From assembly GCA_900100595.1 (NCBI GenBank), contig FMUA01000018.1:1-57056 (forward strand): 57,056 nucleotides of DNA, written 5' to 3'. This DNA comes from Ruminococcaceae bacterium P7. GTDB lineage: Bacteria > Bacillota > Clostridia > Oscillospirales > Acutalibacteraceae. How positions within the stretch are numbered: position 1 is the first letter of the stretch; each line of letters begins with the position of its first letter. The position numbers were made by a program, and so were the translations under genes. A model generated the notes under the pieces. The model had not been told where the DNA came from and ran no database searches. It saw nothing but the letters and a program-made list of their open reading frames with translations. Positions 29,721 to 39,474 of this stretch are shown here, piece by piece.

Positions 29721-31820
29721 TCAGTCCTTCTTGTTGCGGTCGCTCATGATCTTTTCGGCGATGTTCTTGGGAACCTCGGCATAGGTGTCGGGCTCCATGA
29801 CGTACTGACCGCGGCCCTGCGTCTTGGAACGCATGTCGGTCGCGTAGCCGAACATCTCGGAAAGGGGAACGTGAGCGGTAACTCTCTGCACGCCGTTGTC
29901 AGCCTCCATGGACTGGATCATACCGCGGCGGGAGTTGAGGTCGCCGATAACGTCGCCGAGGTACTCCTCGGGGGTGATAACGGAAACCTTCATGATGGGC
30001 TCGAGAAGAACGGGATCCGCCTTCTTCATCGCGCTCTTGAACGCCATGGAGCCCGCGATCTTAAACGCCATTTCAGAGGAGTCAACCTCGTGGTAGGAGC
30101 CGTCATACAGCTCTACCTTGACGTCTACTACATTGTAGCCTGCGACAACGCCGCTGAGCATCGCGCCCTGGATACCCTGATCGACAGCGGGGATGTATTC
30201 CTTGGGAATCGCACCGCCGACGACGGAGTTGACGAACTCGTAGCCGTGGTCCTTGTTCGGGAACACGTTGATCTTAACGTGACCGTACTGACCCTTACCG
30301 CCTGACTGACGGGCATACTTCTCGTCAACGGAAGCCTCCTTGCGGATGGTCTCCTTATAAGCAACCTGGGGAGCGCCGATGTTCGCCTCTACCTTGAACT
30401 CACGGAGAAGTCTGTCAACGATGATCTCAAGGTGAAGCTCGCCCATACCGGCGATGATGGTCTGACCTGTTTCCTCGTCGGTGTACGCCTTGAAGGTAGG
30501 ATCCTCCTCGGCGAGCTTTGCGAGGGCGATACCCATCTTCTCCTGACCGGCTTTGGTCTTGGGCTCGATGGCTACGCGGATAACAGGCTCGGGGAATTCC
30601 ATGGACTCCAGAATGATGGGATGCTTCTCGTCGCAGAGTGTGTCACCGGTGGTGGTGTTCTTCAGACCGACGGCAGCCGCGATATCACCGCTGTAGCAGC
30701 AGTCGATATCCTTTCTGTCGTTGGCGTGCATCTGCAGGATACGTCCCAGACGCTCTCTGTTGCCCTTTACGGAATTGAATACGGTGGTACCCGCGTCTAC
30801 CTTACCGGAATATACACGGAAGAAGCAGAGCTTACCGACGAAGGGATCGGTCGCGATCTTGAACGCGAGCGCCGCGAAGGGCTCCTCGTCAGATGCAGGT
30901 CTGTCCTCTTCCTCGTCGGTCTCGGGGTTGACACCCTTGATAGCGGGGATGTCTGTCGGAGCGGGCATGTAATCGATAACGGCGTCGAGCATCATCTGAA
31001 CGCCCTTGTTGCGGTAAGAAGAACCGCAGGTCACGGGAACCATGGTGTTCTCGATGGTCGCCTTTCTGATCACAGCCTTGATCTCGTCAATGGTGATCTC
31101 TTCGCCGCCGAAGTATTTTTCCATCAGTTCCTCGTCGAGTTCCGCAACGGATTCGATGAGCTTCTCATGGTACTCGTCAGCGAGCTCCTGCATATTCTCA
31201 GGGATATCCTCCTCTGAGTAGTCGGTGCCGTCCTCATTGTGATAGATCTCCGCCTTCATTGTCACGAGGTCAATGATACCGGTGAAATCGCTCTCAGCGC
31301 CGATGGGCAGCTGAATGGGAACAGCGTTGCATTTTAATCTGTCTTTCATCATCTGAACAACATGGTAGAAGTCAGCACCCATGATGTCCATTTTGTTAAC
31401 GTAAACCATTCTCGGTACGCCGTAGTTATCAGCCTGACGCCATACGGTCTCGGACTGAGGCTCAACGCCGCCCTTGGCGCAGAGAACCGTTACAGAACCG
31501 TCGAGAACTCTCAGAGAACGCTCTACCTCAACGGTAAAGTCAACGTGTCCGGGGGTGTCGATGATGTTGATTCTGTGCTTTTTATACTGGTGCTTGCTGC
31601 CTTCCCAGAAAGCAGTGGTCGCAGCAGAAGTAATCGTGATACCACGCTCTTTTTCCTGAGCCATCCAGTCCATGGTGGAGGCGCCGTCGTGGGTTTCGCC
31701 GATTTTGTGGTTTACGCCGGTGTAGTACAGGATACGCTCGGTTGTCGTGGTTTTACCGGCATCGATGTGCGCCATGATGCCGATGTTTCTGGTCTGTTCA
31801 AGTGAAACCTGTCTGGGCAT
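29721..31820 (-). CDS. fusA: elongation factor G
   Basis: A 699-residue translocation GTPase. G1 is [20 protein letters not shown], the switch region has [18 protein letters not shown]3 [14 protein letters not shown] and G4 [11 protein letters not shown]. Domain IV and V motifs are present near the C-terminus ([20 protein letters not shown]). Full length. The second gene of the str operon, 36 bases after rpsG. Confidence 0.99.
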   Translation of the reverse strand: MPRQVSLEQTRNIGIMAHIDAGKTTTTERILYYTGVNHKIGETHDGASTMDWMAQEKERGITITSAATTAFWEGSKHQYKKHRINIIDTPGHVDFTVEVERSLRVLDGSVTVLCAKGGVEPQSETVWRQADNYGVPRMVYVNKMDIMGADFYHVVQMMKDRLKCNAVPIQLPIGAESDFTGIIDLVTMKAEIYHNEDGTDYSEEDIPENMQELADEYHEKLIESVAELDEELMEKYFGGEEITIDEIKAVIRKATIENTMVPVTCGSSYRNKGVQMMLDAVIDYMPAPTDIPAIKGVNPETDEEEDRPASDEEPFAALAFKIATDPFVGKLCFFRVYSGKVDAGTTVFNSVKGNRERLGRILQMHANDRKDIDCCYSGDIAAAVGLKNTTTGDTLCDEKHPIILESMEFPEPVIRVAIEPKTKAGQEKMGIALAKLAEEDPTFKAYTDEETGQTIIAGMGELHLEIIVDRLLREFKVEANIGAPQVAYKETIRKEASVDEKYARQSGGKGQYGHVKINVFPNKDHGYEFVNSVVGGAIPKEYIPAVDQGIQGAMLSGVVAGYNVVDVKVELYDGSYHEVDSSEMAFKIAGSMAFKSAMKKADPVLLEPIMKVSVITPEEYLGDVIGDLNSRRGMIQSMEADNGVQRVTAHVPLSEMFGYATDMRSKTQGRGQYVMEPDTYAEVPKNIAEKIMSDRNKKD

Positions 31821-31856
31821 AAAATCCTCCTATATTGAATTACTCCGTCAATCAGA

Positions 31857-32327
31857 TTACCATCTGTAGTGAGCGAAAGCCTTGTTGGCTTCTGCCATCT
31901 TGTGAGTATCTTCGCGCTTCTTGAACGCGCCGCCGGCGCCGTTGGTGGCGTCGAGGATCTCACCGGCAAGTCTTTCCTTCATGGTCTTCTCACTTCTGGC
32001 TCTTGAGTAGGTCGAGATCCAACGCAGACCGAGTGTCTGACGTCTTTCGGCTCTGACCTCCATCGGAACCTGGTAAGTCGCACCGCCGACGCGGCGGGCC
32101 TTTACCTCGAGAACAGGCATAACGTTTTCCATTGCCTGCTCAAAAACCTCAAGCGGGTTGTTGCCTGTCTTATCAGCAATAATATCGAATGCACCGTAAA
32201 CAATCTTCTGGGCAACGCCCTTCTTGCCGTCGTACATGATATTGTTGATCAGACGGGTTACTAATTTTGAATTATAAAGCGGATCGGGTAATACGTCACG
32301 CTTAGCAATAGAACCTCTTCTTGGCAC
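31857..32327 (-). CDS. rpsG: 30S ribosomal protein S7
   Basis: A 156-residue protein. The start is GTG at 32327 behind GGAGGGAAGCAAA, giving the usual N-terminus [20 protein letters not shown]. An upstream ATG without a site would add a false extension. S7 motifs: [60 protein letters not shown]. It organises the 3' major domain of 16S rRNA. Lies 149 bases after rpsL. Confidence 0.98.
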   Translation of the reverse strand: MPRRGSIAKRDVLPDPLYNSKLVTRLINNIMYDGKKGVAQKIVYGAFDIIADKTGNNPLEVFEQAMENVMPVLEVKARRVGGATYQVPMEVRAERRQTLGLRWISTYSRARSEKTMKERLAGEILDATNGAGGAFKKREDTHKMAEANKAFAHYRW

Positions 32328-32476
32328 TTTGCTTCCCTCCTTCACAATAATTGAGATATCATCGGTACTCGAAAGCGACAAACTCCCGTATGCCAACAAG
32401 ACGCTCCGTATATATGAAGCATCTGCCGCATAGCAGAACTTAAATCAATTTAAGTCAAGAGAGTTTTGTCAATTCC

Positions 32477-32893
32477 TTATTTCTTCTTAGGACGCTTTGC
32501 ACCGTACTTGGAACGGCTCTGCATACGACCATTGACACCCTGTGCGTCGAGTGTACCTCTTACAATATGGTAACGCACACCGGGGAGATCCTTTACACGT
32601 CCGCCACGGATCAGAACAACGCTGTGCTCCTGAAGGTTGTGACCGACGCCGGGGATGTAGGAACTGACTTCAATACCGTTAGAAAGTCTTACTCTGGCGA
32701 TTTTTCTCAGCGCGGAGTTAGGCTTTTTCGGGGTGGCTGTCTTGACAGCGGTGCAAACGCCTCTCTTCTGAGGGGAATTCTGGTTGATGGCAACTCTCTT
32801 CTTGGAGTTCCAGCCCTTCAGAAGCGCAGGAGCCTTTGCCTTCTTCTCAGTAACCTCTCTGCCCTTACGTACCAACTGGTTAAATGTAGGCAT
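32477..32893 (-). CDS. rpsL: 30S ribosomal protein S12
   Basis: A 138-residue protein. The start ATG at 32893 follows GAAAGGAGGAAAAAC; in-frame codons upstream belong to the leader. Family motifs: [74 protein letters not shown]. Lys at the TPKKPN loop is the site of streptomycin resistance changes; here it is wild-type. First gene of the str operon. Confidence 0.99.
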   Translation of the reverse strand: MPTFNQLVRKGREVTEKKAKAPALLKGWNSKKRVAINQNSPQKRGVCTAVKTATPKKPNSALRKIARVRLSNGIEVSSYIPGVGHNLQEHSVVLIRGGRVKDLPGVRYHIVRGTLDAQGVNGRMQSRSKYGAKRPKKK

Positions 32894-32991
32894 GTTTTTC
32901 CTCCTTTCAAAATGTATTGGAAATTGATAAAACCTCGTGAAGCCCTCACGCTCCCAAATGGGCGCACCTAGAGAATGCTCCACGTTTACTC

Positions 32992-33021
32992 ATTATATAC
33001 CTTTCTTGCGCGGTTTGTCAA
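32992..33021 (-). promoter_or_regulatory. str operon promoter
   Basis: Minus strand: TTGACA (33016-33021), 18 bases, TATAAT (32992-32997). The following leader of about 95 bases has small stems (CCCATTTGGG, GTGAGGGCTTCAC) that could form a ribosomal-protein control element; that is a guess. Confidence 0.85.
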
Positions 33022-33104
33022 GTATTTAAATGACCGTGCGGCAATTTTTTTGTGCGGTTCCTGCCGCAATACAAACAATACCGGCAATTTGTATCAGGAT
33101 AACC

Positions 33105-33131
33105 TAAAAAAGAGCGGACGTCTGTCCGCTC
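33105..33131 (-). terminator. terminator of the CoA-dehydratase activase genes
   Basis: GAGCGGAC (33112-33119) pairs with GTCCGCTC (33124-33131); on the minus strand TTTTTT follows. Confidence 0.8.
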
Positions 33132-33142
33132 CCGTTATTTTA

Positions 33143-34453
33143 TTACTGATCTTCTGTTTCCGCCTTGTCCGCTTTCTCGGCGTCGATTTTCTTCTGCAGC
33201 TCTTCCCTGCCGACGGCAAGCATCAGCTTGATGCGGTTCTCCTGGTTGACCTTCGGCGCGCCGGGGTCATAGTCGATCGTGACGATGTTGGCGTTGGGCT
33301 TGATCTCCTTGATGCGGCGGATAGCGCCCTTGCCGTTGATGTGGTTGGGCAGGCAGCCGAACGGCTGCGTGCAGACGATGTTCTCGTAGCCCGTCTCGGC
33401 AAGCTCGAGCATCTCCGCTGTCAGGAGCCAGCCCTCGCCCATCTTGCTGCCGTAGCCGATGACGCCCTTGACAAGCTCCTTGGTGTGCGCGTACTGATGC
33501 GGCGGCACAAAGTTGAAGCGCTTCGCCGCCTCGACCATCAGCGTTTCGAGCTTGGTCACATAGTCGAGCAGCATTTTGCAGAACTCATATTTCAGGCGGT
33601 TGCCGCCGAACATTTTATAGTCCTCCAGACGGTTGTCGACCTTGAACGCCGCGAAGCCCATCAGACCGGGAACGCAGACCTCGCAGTCCTGATCGGCGAG
33701 GAAGTCCTCCAGACCGTTGTTCGCCATCTTGGAATATTTGACGTAAATCTCGCCGACGATGCCGACCTTGACCTTGGGCACGCGGTTGACCTCGATCTTG
33801 GAGAAGTCCTTGGTGAGCTTGTGGAGGTTCTCGTCGATTTCCTCGAGGGTGTAGCCCTTGCCCTCAATGAGCATCTCGGAAAGGCGGTCGCTCCATTTCT
33901 GCACCAGCGCCATCGTTTCGCCCTTGTTGACCTCGTAGGGCTTGATCTGGTTGGAAAGCAGCATCAGCTGGTCGCCGTAGACCAAACCGCCAACGAAACG
34001 GCGGATCAGCGGAACCGTCAACGAAAAGCCGGGGTTCTTCTCCATGCCGAATGAAAGTGAGATGACGGGAACAAACGCGAAGCCCGCCTTTTTGAGCGCC
34101 TTGCGCAGCAGGAAGATATAGTTCGACGCACGGCAGCCGCCGCCCGTCTGGGTAATCATCAGCGCGGTTTTATGCACGTCGTATTTTCCGCTTTGCAGCG
34201 CGTGGATAAACTGTCCGATGACCAGCAGCGCAGGATAGCAGGTATCGTTGTGGACGTATTTCAGTCCCGTCTGCGCGATCTCGGGTCCCGTTGTTTCGAG
34301 CAGCTCCGCCTTGTAGCCGTAGTGGACAAAGACGTCCTTGAGCATACGGAAATGGATCGGCGCCATGTTTGGCATCAGAATCGTGTACTCGCGCTTCATC
34401 TGCTTGGTAAAGAGCAGCCGTCCTGTTTTTTTGTCGTATTTTAATTCAGCCAT
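33143..34453 (-). CDS. 2-hydroxyacyl-CoA dehydratase D-type component of the activase system
   Basis: A 436-residue protein of the HgdB/DUF2229-like group. Conserved pieces include YTILMPNMAPIHFRMLKDVF, HNDTCYPALLVIGQFIHALQ with the iron-sulfur Cys and TQTGGGCRASNYIFLLRKAL, then RYKLKYEFCKML-type and PHQYAHTKELVKGVIGYGSK. In most Clostridia this part is the C-terminal half of a single chain of about 1400 residues. Here it is a separate gene beginning 17 bases after the activase. Both are minus strand and closely spaced, so one transcript. The exact substrate is unknown; the family moves electrons to 2-hydroxyacyl-CoA dehydratases. Confidence 0.85.
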   Translation of the reverse strand: MAELKYDKKTGRLLFTKQMKREYTILMPNMAPIHFRMLKDVFVHYGYKAELLETTGPEIAQTGLKYVHNDTCYPALLVIGQFIHALQSGKYDVHKTALMITQTGGGCRASNYIFLLRKALKKAGFAFVPVISLSFGMEKNPGFSLTVPLIRRFVGGLVYGDQLMLLSNQIKPYEVNKGETMALVQKWSDRLSEMLIEGKGYTLEEIDENLHKLTKDFSKIEVNRVPKVKVGIVGEIYVKYSKMANNGLEDFLADQDCEVCVPGLMGFAAFKVDNRLEDYKMFGGNRLKYEFCKMLLDYVTKLETLMVEAAKRFNFVPPHQYAHTKELVKGVIGYGSKMGEGWLLTAEMLELAETGYENIVCTQPFGCLPNHINGKGAIRRIKEIKPNANIVTIDYDPGAPKVNQENRIKLMLAVGREELQKKIDAEKADKAETEDQ

Positions 34454-34470
34454 GAATGACTCCTGTGTGT

Positions 34471-37386
34471 TTATTTCTCGGACGCCTGCTCCTCAATGGC
34501 AGCCAAAAGGCTTCTGATGCGGATTTTGACCGCTCCGAGGTTGGTGATTTCGTCTATCTTGATCTGGGTGTAAATCTTGTTCTTCGCCTCGAGGATCTCG
34601 CGCACCTCGTCGGTGGTGATCGCGTCGACGCCGCAGCCGAACGATACGAGCTGCACCAGCTCCATATCCTTGCGTGTGGTGACGTATCTTGCCGCCGCGT
34701 ACAGACGGGAATGGTACGTCCACTGATTCAGCACGTCGGTGTGGAAGCGGTCGACGCGTGAGGAAACGACGTCCTCGCTGATGATCGCCACGTCAAAGCC
34801 CGCGATGAGCTTGTCGATGCCGTGGTTGATCTCGGGATCGATGTGATAGGGTCTGCCCGCGAGGACAAAGATGCGCTTGCCCTCCTGCTCGGCTTTTTTG
34901 ATGATCTCGTCGCCCTTCGCCTGCACCTTCGCGCGGTACATCGCCTGCTCGTCATAGGCGCGCTTGGCGGCGACTCTGACCTCGTTCAGCGTGAGGTCGG
35001 GGAAGTAAAAGCTCAGTCGCTCATACGCCTTCTTGGGGAAGTCCTTGGGACGGTGGATGCCGAAGTACTCCTTGATGAAGTTGACCTTTTTGACGTCCTT
35101 CATGTTGTTGCGGATAACCTCGGGATAGTAGGCGACCACAGGACAGTTGTAGTGGTTGTCGCCGAGGTGCTCGTCGAAGTTGTAGGACAGGCAGGGATAG
35201 AAAATCGTCTCCACTCCCTGATCGATCAGCGTCTGCACGTGACCGTGCATCAGCTTTGCCGGGAAACAGACCGTGTCGCTGGGGATCGTCTGCTGACCGC
35301 GCTGATAGAGCTTGCGGTTGGAATAGGGCGAATGCATCACCTCGAATTTCAGCTCGGTGAAGAAGCGGTACCAGAACGGGTACAGCTCGAACATATTCAG
35401 CCCCATCGGGATGCCCAGCTTGCCGCGCAGACCCTCGACGGGCTTGTAGCTGTTGATCAGGCTGAGCTTATATTCATACATATTCATGCCCGTTGCGGGC
35501 GCTTTTTTCGTGATCGGGCGTTCACAGCGGTTGCCCGCAATGAACTTTCTTCCGCCGCCGAAGGAGTTGATCGTGAGACGGCAGTTGTTGTTGCAGAGTC
35601 CGCAGTTCGTGACCTTGATTTCATGCACGAAGTTACGGAGATCCTCAGCGGTTGAGAGCTTGCTCCTGCCCTTGCCCGCTGACTTTTTCATAGCATAGAG
35701 CGCCGCGCCGTAGGCTCCCATCAGACCTGCGATATTCGGTCTGACGACCTCGACGCCCATCTCCAGCTCAAAGGCGCGGAGCACCGCGTCGTTGAGGAAG
35801 GTGCCTCCCTGCACGACGATGCGCTTCCCCAGCTCGTCGGGGTCAGAGGCGCGAATAACTTTATATAAGGCGTTCTTGACGACGCTGAGCGACAAACCTG
35901 CCGAGATATCCTCGATGGTCGCGCCGTCCTTCTGCGCCTGCTTGACGCTCGAGTTCATAAACACCGTACAGCGTGAGCCGAGATCGACGGGTCGCCTGGC
36001 GAACAGTCCGAGCTTTGCGAAGTCCTTAATATTATAGCCGAGGGCGTTGGCGAAGGTCTGTAAAAAGCTGCCGCAGCCCGACGAACAGGCTTCATTCAGG
36101 AAGATGTTGTCGATCGCGCCGTTGTGGATTTTGAAGCACTTGATATCCTGTCCGCCGATGTCGATGATGAACTCCACGTCGGGCATGAAATACTTCGCCG
36201 CCGTGAAGTGCGCGATCGTCTCGACGATGCCGTAGTCCGCGTCGAAGGCGTTTTTGATGATGTCCTCACCGTAGCCTGTGACCGCGGAGGAAACGATATT
36301 GAGATCGGGATTGATCGAGTAAATCTCCTCGAGGAACGCCTTGATGATTTCGACGGGGTTGCCCTTGGAGGGAAGATACTGCGAGAACAGCAGCTCGCCG
36401 TCGGAATTGAGCACCACACCCTTGACCGTAGTGGAGCCGGCGTCCATGCCGATGTAGGCTTTGCCCTTGTAGCCCTTCAGCTCCTTTTGCTTTACATCCG
36501 CCTTGGCGTGACGCGCCTGAAACGCCGCGTAGTCCTCTTTGGTTTCAAAAAGCGGCGGCTGGAACGCGAAGTTGCCCGAGCCGCGGTAGTTCTTGACGCG
36601 GTGGATCACGTCGTCAAAGTCAATCGGCTTGTCGGCGCAGAGTGCCGCGCCGCAGGCGACGTAATAGAGCGAATTTTCGGGACAGATGCCCGTCGTGCCG
36701 AGCGTGCGGTCAAAACAGCGGCGCAGCTCGCTCATAAAGGTGAGCGGTCCGCCGAGGTAGACAACCTGTCCCTCGATCTCTCTGCCCTGCGCCAATCCCG
36801 CGACGGTCTGACTGACGACCGCCTTGAAAATGCTCTCCGCGATGTCGCTCTTGCGCGCTCCCTGATTCAGGAGCGGCTGTATATCGGTTTTCGCGAACAC
36901 GCCGCAGCGTGACGCGATCGTGTAGGTCTTTTCGTATTGCTTTGCGAGGTCGTCCAGCTCCTCGAGCGGGACGTTGAGCAGCGTCGCCATCTGGTCGATG
37001 AACGCGCCCGTACCGCCTGCGCAGGTGCCGTTCATGCGTACCTCGAGACCGTTCGTGAGAAACAGGATTTTCGCGTCCTCACCGCCAAGCTCGATGACAA
37101 CGTCGGTACCGGGAATAAAGGTGTTCGCCGCGACGCGCGTCGCGTACACCTCCTGCACAAAGTCGATGCCGCAATCCTGCGCCACGCCCATGCCTGCGGA
37201 ACCCGAAAGCGCAACAAACGCCTGCTCCGCTCCGTCGATTTCACGGCGCACACGGCTGAGCAGCTCCGCTATTTTTTCGGTTATCTGAGAATAGTGGCGC
37301 TCATATGTACTGTAAATCAGCTTGTTTTCGTCGTCGAGCACAACGCACTTGATCGTCGTTGAGCCTATGTCCAGTCCCAGTTTCAC
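34471..37386 (-). CDS. two-domain BadF/HgdC-type acyl-CoA dehydratase activase
   Basis: A 971-residue protein; start at GTG 37386 behind GGAGGG. Two ASKHA ATPase domains in tandem. The first (about 1-280) starts LGLDIGSTTIKCVVLDDENK and has the iron-sulfur Cys in NGTCAGGTGAFIDQ and ASRCGVFAKTDIQ. The second (about 320-590) starts YIGMDAGSTTVKGVVLNSDG with Cys in NEACSSGCGSFLQT and GSRCTVFMNSSVKQ. A DUF2229-type region follows (TNCGLCNNNCRLTINSFGGG, GNRCERPITKK, DTVCFPAKLMHGHVQTLI). It drives an electron with ATP to a dehydratase-like partner. Its natural partner half is the next gene. Confidence 0.9.
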   Translation of the reverse strand: MKLGLDIGSTTIKCVVLDDENKLIYSTYERHYSQITEKIAELLSRVRREIDGAEQAFVALSGSAGMGVAQDCGIDFVQEVYATRVAANTFIPGTDVVIELGGEDAKILFLTNGLEVRMNGTCAGGTGAFIDQMATLLNVPLEELDDLAKQYEKTYTIASRCGVFAKTDIQPLLNQGARKSDIAESIFKAVVSQTVAGLAQGREIEGQVVYLGGPLTFMSELRRCFDRTLGTTGICPENSLYYVACGAALCADKPIDFDDVIHRVKNYRGSGNFAFQPPLFETKEDYAAFQARHAKADVKQKELKGYKGKAYIGMDAGSTTVKGVVLNSDGELLFSQYLPSKGNPVEIIKAFLEEIYSINPDLNIVSSAVTGYGEDIIKNAFDADYGIVETIAHFTAAKYFMPDVEFIIDIGGQDIKCFKIHNGAIDNIFLNEACSSGCGSFLQTFANALGYNIKDFAKLGLFARRPVDLGSRCTVFMNSSVKQAQKDGATIEDISAGLSLSVVKNALYKVIRASDPDELGKRIVVQGGTFLNDAVLRAFELEMGVEVVRPNIAGLMGAYGAALYAMKKSAGKGRSKLSTAEDLRNFVHEIKVTNCGLCNNNCRLTINSFGGGRKFIAGNRCERPITKKAPATGMNMYEYKLSLINSYKPVEGLRGKLGIPMGLNMFELYPFWYRFFTELKFEVMHSPYSNRKLYQRGQQTIPSDTVCFPAKLMHGHVQTLIDQGVETIFYPCLSYNFDEHLGDNHYNCPVVAYYPEVIRNNMKDVKKVNFIKEYFGIHRPKDFPKKAYERLSFYFPDLTLNEVRVAAKRAYDEQAMYRAKVQAKGDEIIKKAEQEGKRIFVLAGRPYHIDPEINHGIDKLIAGFDVAIISEDVVSSRVDRFHTDVLNQWTYHSRLYAAARYVTTRKDMELVQLVSFGCGVDAITTDEVREILEAKNKIYTQIKIDEITNLGAVKIRIRSLLAAIEEQASEK

Positions 37387-37516
37387 TCTGCACCCTCCGT
37401 CATTTTTATCGTCAAACAGCAATCCATATACCTAATTTATTATTTTATCATGAGTTACGAAAAAATGCAACATGTAATTTTTATCTACTCTTTGTCTGTG
37501 CGGAAAGTAAAAATAC

Positions 37517-37540
37517 AAAAGCCGACGCTTGCGCGCCGGC
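37517..37540 (-). terminator. terminator of the amylase gene
   Basis: GCCGACGCTT (37521-37530) pairs with the complementary arm ending GCGCCGGC (to 37540), one mismatch; the minus strand continues TTTTGTATTTTT. Confidence 0.7.
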
Positions 37541-37546
37541 TTGGTA

Positions 37547-39151
37547 TCAGCTTTCCTTTGTGCGGAGAATCGCCGAGGAATGAGACGGCATGGTCAGCTT
37601 GCCGTCCTTCAGCTCGATCTTGGCTTCTCCCGTGATGAAGTCCGCTGCGACTTCGGGGTTTTTAAGCATGTCGTCGGTGATGGCAACCTGCTTCTGCTCC
37701 TCCGCGTCGAAGTTGTGGATCACCATGACCTGCTTGCCGTCGTATTCCGCGATGAACGCGCCGATCGCGTCGTCGCCCGCGTCAACGGCTTTCGCGTCCT
37801 TGGTACGCGCGATCTCGGGATTCTGGAGCTTCGCCCTGATAATTCTACGATAGAAGTTGAGCAGCGAATCCTTGTCCGCGAGCTGCTGCTTGACGCCGCC
37901 GTGCGGAGGCGCTTCAAAGCTGCTGCCGAGGTTGTAGACAATGATCTCCTGCATGTTCTCGCTGTCAAATACCATCGGCGTGCGGAAGTTCGCGTCGCCT
38001 GTCGTGCTCGGTCCCTTCATACCGATTTCCTCACCGTAGTAGGTAAAGGAATTGCCCGGGAATAGCATATAGACTGCCGCGCCGAATTTCTCATAATCAA
38101 GTCCCTTGGAGCCGAGTGAGTTCGCGATTCGGGACTGGTCGTGATTCGAGAGGAACATCGCGTTGATCTCGTCCGCGTTCGCCTTGCGCATTTTGCTGTC
38201 GTAGCTGAGCACCTTCGAGACAAGCGCCTTGCCCTTTGTGGTGCTGATGAATTCGTTGATCAAGCCCGTAGAGGTCGCGAATTTGAACGCGAACTGGCTG
38301 TCGATGCCGCTCGGATAGAGATTTTCGATATCCGCGTCGCCCGACCATGTCTCTCCGACGATATAGACGTCGGGGTTGATGTCGCGGCAGGTGTCGACAA
38401 ACCACTTGAGGAATTCCTTGCCGTCGGTCGTCTTGTTGGTGTAGTAGAGACAGGCGTCAAGACGGAAGCCGTCTACGCCGCGGTCAAGCCAGAATTTGGC
38501 TATTTTCTTAAATTCCTCGCGCGTTTCCTCGGCATTGAGGTTCCACTCGGGCATATCCTGAGAGAAGTTCGCTTCGCAGGCGTAGTCGCCCATGCTGACG
38601 ACCTGCGTGGAAGGATCGAAATAATCCTTGGGGTGGATCTCAAAATATTTGGCGTTGCCGTCGAGGTTGCCGTCCATGACCTCCTTGACCGCCTGTGTAA
38701 AGAGCGGGTTCTGGGAGGAAATGTGGTTGAGCACTAAGTCGATAATCAGCTTGATGCCGCGCTTGTGGCAGCCCTCTACCAATGCGTCAAAGTCGTCGAG
38801 CGTACCGAATGTGGGGTCGATGTCGTAGTAGTTTTCCACATCATATTTATGATAGGATTTCGACGGCATGATCGGCGTCAGCCACAAGCCGTCGATGCCG
38901 AGGTCGTCGCCCTTGTCGGGGTCGCCGTCGTTGAGATAGTCCAGCTGTGAGATGATTCCCTGCAGATCGCCGACGCTGTCGCCGTTGGAATCGCAGAAGG
39001 ACTGCGTGAAGATTTCATAGAAATTGCGGTATTTGTCGTCGGAAGCCTTTGCGGTGCGCTTCTCCATCGGATCCGAGCTGCCGCCGCAGCCCGTGAGCAC
39101 CGCGCTTCCCAAAAGAACTGCACAGAGCAGTAAAGATATCAGTTTTTTCAT
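37547..39151 (-). CDS. GH13 alpha-amylase-type lipoprotein
   Basis: A 534-residue secreted lipoprotein. The signal peptide (KKLISLLLCAVLLGSAVL) ends in the lipobox LTGC, so it is fixed to the outer membrane face. GH13 regions: GLWLTPIMPSKSYHKYDVEN, LIIDLVLNH (region I), GFRLDACLYYT with the nucleophile Asp (II), VYIVGETWS with the acid Glu (III) and FLSNHDQSR with the third Asp (IV). It cuts starch or maltodextrins outside the cell. It is the last gene of the same-strand malEFG group, so its products feed the transporter. Confidence 0.92.
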   Translation of the reverse strand: MKKLISLLLCAVLLGSAVLTGCGGSSDPMEKRTAKASDDKYRNFYEIFTQSFCDSNGDSVGDLQGIISQLDYLNDGDPDKGDDLGIDGLWLTPIMPSKSYHKYDVENYYDIDPTFGTLDDFDALVEGCHKRGIKLIIDLVLNHISSQNPLFTQAVKEVMDGNLDGNAKYFEIHPKDYFDPSTQVVSMGDYACEANFSQDMPEWNLNAEETREEFKKIAKFWLDRGVDGFRLDACLYYTNKTTDGKEFLKWFVDTCRDINPDVYIVGETWSGDADIENLYPSGIDSQFAFKFATSTGLINEFISTTKGKALVSKVLSYDSKMRKANADEINAMFLSNHDQSRIANSLGSKGLDYEKFGAAVYMLFPGNSFTYYGEEIGMKGPSTTGDANFRTPMVFDSENMQEIIVYNLGSSFEAPPHGGVKQQLADKDSLLNFYRRIIRAKLQNPEIARTKDAKAVDAGDDAIGAFIAEYDGKQVMVIHNFDAEEQKQVAITDDMLKNPEVAADFITGEAKIELKDGKLTMPSHSSAILRTKES

Positions 39152-39228
39152 AATGAAACCTCATTTTAGAAATTGTCAGTTGTGAGCGGTCGGGTAATTA
39201 TCACATTCCCGTCGCGAAAACAGGCTTC

Positions 39229-39274
39229 TCCCGCAAGCTGTCCTCAAGTAATGGGATTTACACGCAAGCTGTCC
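39229..39274. repeat. imperfect direct repeat pair
   Basis: CGCAAGCTGTCC occurs at 39232-39243 and 39263-39274, 31 bases apart, each followed by AATGGGATT. They lie in the 323-base gap between the amylase and malG genes, which holds no supported gene. Confidence 0.5.
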
Positions 39275-39350
39275 ACGGGAAATGGGATTGGAAAGAGTCT
39301 GATGAACTCCTCCCGCGTAAATGTGCACCCACCGCCGCAGAAACCCTTAG

Positions 39351-39421
39351 TCCGCGATGTAAAAGAAGTCCGCGATGTAAAAGAAGTCCGCGATGTAAAA
39401 GAAGTCCGCGATGTAAAATAA
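39351..39421. repeat. four tandem 18-bp repeats
   Basis: The unit GTCCGCGATGTAAAAGAA is repeated at 39351, 39369, 39387 and 39405, the last with one change and ending at TAA. The unit is a multiple of three and would read VRDVKE on the plus strand, but no start with a ribosome binding site exists. Probably a variable-number repeat in non-coding DNA. Confidence 0.85.
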
Positions 39422-39422
39422 A

Positions 39423-39445
39423 GGCGGCAGCCAATGACTGCCGCC
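39423..39445 (-). terminator. hairpin terminator after malG
   Basis: GGCGGCAG (39423-39430) pairs with CTGCCGCC (39438-39445); the minus strand continues TTTATTTT. It separates malEFG from the amylase gene, though some readthrough is possible. Confidence 0.8.
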
Positions 39446-39474
39446 CAAAAAGAGCTTGTGTTGGGAAATGTGAA

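Noticed and set aside
32328..32399. N-terminal extension of S7
   Set aside because: S7 begins at the GTG behind GGAGGG; the extension has no homologous character and no ribosome binding site.
32328..32476. Promoter between rpsL and rpsG
   Set aside because: A TTGACT is present but no convincing -10 lies at proper distance, so it was not listed.
39173..39421. Plus-strand open frame ending in VRDVKE repeats
   Set aside because: No ribosome binding site and no family character upstream of the repeats; treated as a tandem DNA repeat.
39351..39421. Possible CRISPR array
   Set aside because: Repeat units are directly abutting with no spacers and no cas genes are near.
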